Translations under genes and position numbers: made by a program
Origin: Rhea pennata
Lineage: Eukaryota; Chordata; Aves; Rheiformes; Rheidae
Length of the DNA: 64,000 nt
Direction: 5' to 3'
Assembly: GCF_028389875.1 (NCBI RefSeq)
Contig: NC_084663.1
Span: 212,567,876 to 212,631,875 of the forward strand
Notes under the pieces: generated by a model
Database searches by the model: none
Seen by the model: only the letters and a program-made list of their open reading frames with translations
What the model was told of the DNA's origin: nothing
Shown: positions 53,801 to 64,000 of the stretch, one piece after another
Layout: every line of letters begins with the position of its first letter
Position numbering within the stretch: the stretch's first letter is position 1

Positions 53801-56755
53801 AGTGGGAATGTAGCAGCACCATGCAGCATGAGGCTGGCTCCACTGAGGCTGAGCAATCTAGAAGCAAGGGCAAATAACTTGCTTGAAAAGTGTAACAGCG
53901 TTCAGTCCCCAGCCCCTGTGCCTTTTACCTCCCAGTTAGCTAGAGCACCAGGAAGCCGGCAAAGAGAGAGGATGACTGAACAGTTCAGTTTCGTTTAACT
54001 TTTCAGATTTAATTATACACGGCCTCTGTAAGGGGGGAGGGGGAAGCCTATCTCTATATGTTTTTAATTTCAAATTCATAATTAGACTGCTTCAGATTAA
54101 CAGAGCCAATTCTTAGAACTTTGAAACTAAATAATGCAACTGCCAAGAAGTTATTAAAGCTGTGAATGAATTTATTTGGAACACACTTGAAGACTGTGAG
54201 CCATTAACTCAAGTGTGGCATGGCTTCAACATTAAAAAGGTATACAGAATCTAAAATAAATAGAAATAAAACCGAAGTTATTTAGAAGGAAAATTAACAA
54301 TGTGTGCATTTTAATGAGGACCATAAACCGTCATCCTGAGATATCACACACGTGGGTTTCCTTTGCATCTTGTCTTATGCTGGTCCAAGTTCCTCAATTG
54401 CATGCACAGCCATAGATAGAATCAGTATTTTCATCTTATTTCACTCGCATGTTCCAGTCTGTTTTTTGGGGGCTGCGCTGGCTGCGTTTTCCAGTTTGGT
54501 TCAGCTCTATTGATGAGACTTTATTTTAAAGTTTGAAGGCAGGCAGCTGCTAGGCTTTGCATAGGTGATGTCTGATGTCCCTTAAAAATGCTGCTCATGT
54601 TGCATTCAGTTGAGGCTTTTACGGCCTGCCTCTCCTTGCTGCCAGATCATGCATGCTGCCTCACAAAGATAAGCGCTGGGGACTGAACCGCTCAGTGGCA
54701 GGAACAGCTGGGCTGGAATCTTCTTGGCACCGAGCCCAGAAGTGGCTTTATTTTAATGAGTTTGTCAGGGTGGGAGTTCACAGCCTACTGGGAGATGGTT
54801 TTCATGGTGGGAGGCACAAGTGGTGTATGTGAAAAAGCCTACCCTATAAAGTGCATTCCCATGATTTAGGCTAAGATACCTTTATTTTAAAAATTATTTA
54901 TTGCTTGAGCTTAAAACAGCAGTTTATTAAAGATACCAATTTTGGTGAATCAGGCTCAGCTGTTTCCCCATGTAGCAAGGCAGCTTCAGACACAGAAGAA
55001 AATCTGGCTTTCGCTGACTGGAGCAGGCTCTTTTGTGGGAACTGACAAAAGCTGACTCAGGAAACTGTGACAAGCACAGTAACAGAAAATAAGGATGCAA
55101 AGGACTTACAGCACATCATCTCCTTGTTGACACTGAACTTCTGTGCTGATGGCTGCAGGATGCCGTTTACCCTTAAAGAGAAAAATCCATTTCTCTGCAC
55201 CTCCCCATTTTCGGAGTGGAGTCTTCCATATCCCACTAGTTGCCAAACAAAAGGAACAATTAAAAAGCTGCAGCATAAGACAGTGTGAGGTGCACCTCTA
55301 AAAGTCACCTGGCAGAGCTAAGAAGGCTCAGCTCCTTCCATGGTTTTTGCAACCAGCTATATAATATTTCTCTGAAATACAAATACAGCCTTTGATATTT
55401 TTCTCAAATGAAAGATGCATGCCTATCCGTTTTGTTGAATGTGGCTTCCTCCAGAAAGTGATTTCAGTGCCATGTTAATATGGCAAGGAGAGGAAAAAAA
55501 TAATGGTGTGGTATGTAGCAGCTGGAATTGTTCTCTTAGCAGAGGCCTTACCAAGCATCTTCCTACTTAAGGCTTTCTTGAACTCTTAAAGCTTAAGAAA
55601 TAGTGCAACTGTATGATGGTGACTGAAAGAGTCAGACCCCACTCCACTGTAAGGTAATGCCTTAACGCAAAATAAAGTTTTGAAAGTCTGTGCAGATTGG
55701 TAAGGACTTGTTCTACTGACATTCTCTTGAAAAAAAACCAGAGTCTTTTGGTGGTTCATCTTCTATCTTATACAAGGTAAACTACTCAGAAAAAATGTCA
55801 TAGCATTGACGGCTGTGTCAGTGAACACAAACACAGCTGAAGAGGCAGTTCTTGCTGTTTTAGCTACAATTTTGCCTTAAATGTAGCCACACCATTAAAA
55901 ACGTTACTAAGAGATGGTAAGATAAAAACTCCATATTGCTAAGTACTCACTTTCCCTTTGCTTTTACACCACGTTGTATTTTGTGAAATAAAAGGTTTTT
56001 AAAGCTTAATAGAACAAACTGAAAAAAAGAATACATCATTTTATAAAAGGTTATTCTTGACTCTTGGGAAAGTCATTCAGTTCTCATACAAATGCAAGCC
56101 TCTCCACCACGACTTTGGATAGCTCTAAGAGCCTCAGGGCTTTTAGCAGTGTTATCTCTGCACTTCTGCTAATACGCACGGATTTGATCAAAAACTAGTG
56201 AGCCTGGTGAAAAGAAATCTACGATAAGTCACTTATAACTGATCATATTAATAGAAGCCCACCAAGCAGGAGAAACGGTAAGAACAGGAACAACAGTAAG
56301 AATGTGAGAAAGTTCTAAAATCTTCACTGTAGTAATGTACTTGCTGGCACAATGTTTAACTGATCATCATTACCTGATGATTAAGAATTCCAACAGCCAT
56401 TCCCAGCTTGCTAGCAGCATCGTAATAGCAGCAATTTAGTTCAGACTAATTTCCTACAGGCTGACATTTTTATATTGCAAACTAATTGATCAGTCTATTC
56501 ATTTTAAAAAGCTAGAGACTTTTAAATTGAAAGGCATTCTACACTTTCATATTCATGATTAATGGGAAAATTCCTTACAGCCCAAATTTTATGTTCATAC
56601 CTTGTAAACCTTTTTCCTTTTCTGGTTCAACATAAAATTTAAAAGTGCCAAGTTATGTGAGATTCTTGATTTATCACAAAAAGAAATAGTTAATATCCTG
56701 AACAAAACTGCCAATAGGAAGCAGAGCTAGCGCTTTTTAAAGCCCTTTAAAATGC
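53801..56755. other. Intergenic, no gene recognised
   Basis: Mostly AT-rich unique sequence between the CR1 and the likely 3' end of AAMDC. Short frames (for example 55067-55288) have no counterpart I know. Confidence 0.5.
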
Positions 56756-56766
56756 TTTATTTTATT
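56756..56766 (-). terminator. Candidate AAMDC polyadenylation signals
   Basis: Two overlapping AATAAA words on the minus strand, about 440 bases past the AAMDC stop codon. They would define a 3' UTR of roughly 450-470 bases. No strong GT-rich element follows, so this is tentative. Confidence 0.3.
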
Positions 56767-57203
56767 TAATAATGCTTATCACCACTTCTTGTGTACTATT
56801 TTATCCTATTTACCAAATATCTAATAGCTATATTGCAATATTTAATGCAGTTGTGATCTATTTCCTGATAGAAATATTCACAACCTAAACTTAATTTTTC
56901 ACCTGTTTCCTAAATTAAAATAACCAGAATATGAACAATCTTCAGAAGAAGATTAGGTCAAATTCAAGCGTGTATGGATACATTCTGCAACTCAACAATT
57001 TTCTGTCACTAATAAACTCCATTTTCAAGCACTCAATTTGTTTAAATCCTGAACTGCTAAATTATCCTTGCATTTTAGATTTTCAGCCTACATTAACGCC
57101 TTAGCACTTTGCACGTAAGTCCACTCCGTTGACTGTAATTTGATTCAGTCAGAAAGTATATCCATGTTTTGGCTGAGGTCAGGGACGCTGTATAACTGAT
57201 GTT

Positions 57204-60550
<3,347 letters not shown>

Positions 60551-61970
60551 CTGGGAAAAGGATATTTAATACATAATATCAAGCTAACATATGTAGTACA
60601 TAATTAAAAAAAAAAAAAAATCTTGTCCCAAGGAGCTTGGAAGGAAAAGCTATGACAGACATTATCCACGTGATTTTTGTGACAATAGAAATGAATCGAG
60701 GATCAGTAGATTTGTTTAATTAACAGTCCTCCTCAAGATTTTGTATAGGATCTTGAACCAAACATTTTACTTGCTGTATCTGTAGAAGAATCAGGTGCCA
60801 ATTTTTACACCAAACAACAGGAATCAGGTCCCAAAATATCCTTCCATATCTGGCTTTTAATTTTTTCCATAAATATATAATGATAAAAACACAGTCCTAA
60901 AATATGTGAGATTTACACTGGCTATATGGCCATCTAAACCATTTCAGGATATAGAAATAGGTTCATTAATTTGAGATGGTGAATGAGGTTAAAAAAATCC
61001 CCAAAGAACATATTATTGCTTTATCAACTTTTATTCAACGCTCAAGAAAGACTGATGTAAAAACAAGAAAATAGCTACACACTGGACTCTAACAGATTTT
61101 ACATCTGTATACTTCTCTCGATAAAGGCAACGTTGAACAGAAAAGGCATTAAGAAAGCAACGGCACTGCCACAGCAGACAAGACTTCAGACACCTGAAGA
61201 GGTCAGGCCTTCTCTGTCGAGGTAGAATCAACTATAATTACTTGTTCTCTACAGAAATCAAGTCTCCCTAGGTAATTTCTTGGGACAGCTAAGCACCCAA
61301 ATAATGTTTTTTTTTTTATAAAGTCTGAGCTAAATCTTTGCTTTTTCACTTAAAAAAAATATTTTTAATCCTTTCTAAGTGACAACAGCTTAATCTGTGT
61401 CATTTCCACCATCTTTTATTTACCTGAACACTTATCCCTCCCGAGTCTTTTTTCCTTTCTTTTAGATTAATTAAACTTCAGTTCTCTTCAGCCTTTCTAT
61501 CAGTCATGTTTTCTGAATGTCTGCTTATTTCCTCTGTTTTTCCCTGAAAGCCAACAATTGGCTGCATCTTTCTTTGACATCTTTTGCCTCAAAGGAGACA
61601 AAGTGTTCCAGCTAAGACCTTATCAGTGCTGCCTATAGAAAAACTCTGCTTTTTGGTATTAGGCACAGTCATTTTTAGATCTGCTATCACAATCATAGCT
61701 GCACATCAGTGGAAAGGGAAAATGCCCTAGAAAGAACTACTTGACAGTACCACGAAAATACCTGTGCTCTTTACAGTACTTCAAGTCACTGCAATCTGAT
61801 CTCTGGTATGATTCTGGCACTAGATTGCAACATGTAAGTCACACAGTGGTACTTAGAAACGGTTTAGACTAGCACAACAGTGAATTGACAGTTCTCCAGG
61901 GTTATGACCTCTCTGCCCTTCCTGTTCAGGGGAAAGGCAAAAAAAAGAGGATGGTCTGAAATCAACACCG
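60551..61970. other. Probable AAMDC 5' intron
   Basis: AT-rich sequence with an A15 run near 60606-60620. No exon, gene or transposon is recognised. Confidence 0.45.
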
Positions 61971-62090
61971 AGGACAGGACAGGACAGGACAGGACAGGAC
62001 AGGACAGGACAGGAGAGGAGAGGAGAGGAGAGGAGAGGAGAGGAGAGGAGAGGAGAGGAGAGGAGAGGAGAGGAGAGGAGAGGAGAGGAG
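61971..62090. repeat. Compound pentanucleotide array (AGGAC)8(AGGAG)16
   Basis: Eight perfect copies of AGGAC (61971-62010) switch abruptly to sixteen perfect copies of AGGAG (62011-62090). The strands are purine/pyrimidine asymmetric. Because a 5-base period passes through all three frames, both strands appear open; those frames are artefacts. Confidence 0.97.
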
Positions 62091-63780
62091 AAGGCTGGTT
62101 GCATCTGCAATTAAGAGAGTTCTGCTCATTGCTGTTCCAAAAAATCTTAGTGGTAGATTCTTCCAGATATCCAGATTCTCTTTTTCTTGTTTTTGTTTTA
62201 AATTGTTCAAATTCACCATGAAAATCAATCTTAGGAACCCTGGTGCTACTGAATAAAGAGCCCTCTCAAAACAGCAACCTTTGGATGAACAGGCTTATAG
62301 TCCTCCTAGAAGCATTGCCACCTCCCTTCCTGCCTTACAGCAAACTAAAGTATTGCCAGATAAGATATGTTCTTCTCTGATTGCCGGGAATGAATGTCAG
62401 TACCCTGCTTCAAATGTTGCATTAAGTAAAAAAAATAATTCTTTTGGATACAGCAAAGGAATGAGGCTGCCAGAGCTTCTATTTCCACAGAATGCAGGGG
62501 CAACTTTCTTGCTTGCTCCTTTCTGAAGTCCGTGACATGCGCGCCTTGCCAAGCAGCTGTGAATGACTGCAATTTGTCTAGATTCATATGCTTTGGATTC
62601 CCTCATTACACATCTGCAGTGCATTGGGTTCATATGAATGTTCCTATGTGGTTTTTTTCCCTGCTGAATTGAGATGATAGCAGAAGAACTAGCACTAGTT
62701 CCAACAGAATAGATATTACCTGTGAATCAAAATGTAAAGGCAGAACCAACTCATCAAAGTTGTCTCCGAAAAAAGAAAATTTTGCCTGCTCTAGTCTTGT
62801 GATGAGAGAACAGAATTCTGGAGTTAGAAGAACTGGAGGTTAAACAGAAGGGAATGATATTCCTTTATTCTGATAATACTGCCAGAGAATATTAGTAAGA
62901 TCAATTGATCATCTGAATTAATGAGGATATCTTAAATGGAAGTGAATAAGAATTAACCTCTTAAAGAGGACTTTGGACATTCTTGATGAAGGTCATAGTC
63001 TAATCACTAACTAGCAAGGATTAGAAAAGTATTTCCCCATCAAATGAGTTATTCTTTAATTTTTCATGGTGACATTTGCTGAAACGTACAGTACCAGTAA
63101 AGATCAAAAGAGATAGTGAATTATAAGACTCACAAATATGATCTAAAATAGCAATTTCTTTGAACTGTAGTACTTCAAATATGAAGGAGTGATGAGGAGA
63201 AACGGATGAGAAACCTATAAGCAAAGCTATGATAGTTTAAAAACACTGGGAATACAAGAAGCTGGATAGCCTACAAGGAAGCAACACAGAAGCTTATAGG
63301 AGGACACTATATTGAAAGAAAGAAATGAAGTAATGGTTAAAGATGCCACAACAAAAAATAGCAGAAAGCTGAGAATTAAGCCAACAAAACTTGACATTAA
63401 GCACAGGTATGCAAAATGGTGGATTTTAAAGTTTCCAGCATGTCTAACTTCCATGAAGTCAAACCTTGCTTCAGAGTAGTATCCATCAGCAAAAACTTGG
63501 ATAAAAAAGAGGAATGGGAGTAATGTATCAAAGTAAATTGTATTAAGATAGCATAGAAATGAAGTTTCATAAAAATCAATGCTATCCTGAGATCAAAGAG
63601 GATAAAGGCAAAACGGTAAATCAGCATACACAAAGTTCTGGACAGAGAAATTCCTGTAACATGTCAAAAGAACATCATTCTCCAAAACTGACTGTGAGCA
63701 GGATACCTGGGGCAGGGAAGTTATTGGGTGAGGTGACCGAGGGTGTTCCACTCCTAAGAGAAGAAAGTGGAGAGAAGTAG
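62091..63780. other. Probable AAMDC 5' intron or intergenic, nothing recognised
   Basis: AT-rich sequence. Short overlapping frames on both strands are not recognisable. Confidence 0.45.
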
Positions 63781-64000
63781 TGTGAAAATGAGGGAAGGAG
63801 GGAGGCAGGACGGGAGCCAAAGAGAAAGATCCGAGCGAAGCATTAGCAGAGCAGGGAGGAGGGGGAACTGCGGTGAACCCAGAGGAGCAAGGCTGGGGAA
63901 GGCAGGAGCTTGAATTTACGAAAAGAGCGGCACAGGCGAGTTCTGGAAATCCAACTGAAATTAGCGGTTGAGTGAGGGCCTCGTCCCCGGCCGTTTGCTC
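63780..64000 (-). promoter_or_regulatory. CpG-rising edge, possible AAMDC promoter or first exon
   Basis: Purine-rich sequence (GGGAAGGAGGGAGGCAGG) gives way to several CpGs toward the window end (ACGGG, CCGAGCG, GCGGTG, AGCGGC, GGCGAG, TCGTCCCCGGCCG). AAMDC needs an upstream non-coding exon on the minus strand, and its promoter could begin here. The window stops before this can be judged. Confidence 0.3.

Noticed and set aside
61853-62228. Open frames on both strands rich in (LLSSP)n, (TGQDR)n and (GEERR)n
   Set aside because: They are translations of the pentanucleotide array, whose period keeps all frames open.

Overview
This is vertebrate nuclear DNA, very probably from a bird. It has intron-split genes with GT-AG splice sites, many CR1 LINE copies with the typical ATTCTRTG-type 3' tails, and a tRNA-Ile-derived SINE with a CR1 tail like the TguSINE1 family known from songbirds. 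A passerine is plausible, but the species cannot be fixed from this window.

Three protein-coding genes can be reconstructed exon by exon. KCTD14 (+) has coding exons at 10169-10228 and 12933-13604 and gives 243 aa. INTS4 (+) has 23 coding exons between 16366 and 49223; every splice phase closes and gives about 969 aa. AAMDC (-) has three coding exons between 60531 and 57204 and gives 122 aa. The order KCTD14-INTS4-AAMDC, with the last two convergent, matches the mammalian 11q14 neighbourhood as I recall it.

Layout: 1-2060 is repeat-derived (LTR-like direct repeats interrupted by a CR1). 2061-10168 is intergenic, with one tRNA-Ile/CR1 SINE and no gene that I can support. 10169-13604 is KCTD14. 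13999-14860 is a CR1. 16010-16700 is the GC-rich promoter and first exon of INTS4. 16366-49223 is INTS4, whose introns hold CR1 copies of several ages, two long palindromes and homopolymer tracts. 49224 to about 50760 is the probable INTS4 3' UTR. 51120-51320 is a CpG island with no gene attached. About 52450-53800 is a CR1 with a long reverse-transcriptase ORF. 57204-60550 is AAMDC. 61971-62090 is a pentanucleotide array. The last 200 bases become CpG-richer and may approach a promoter.

The genes are not an operon. INTS4 is an Integrator scaffold acting on snRNA and nascent RNA, KCTD14 is a BTB-domain protein of unsettled function, and AAMDC is a small Mth938-domain protein.

The most unusual item is in INTS4 intron 17: a tRNA-Pro-like sequence joined to a truncated CR1, with both parts enclosed by one 8-bp target-site duplication. 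It looks like a tRNA/LINE chimera that was retrotransposed as a unit.
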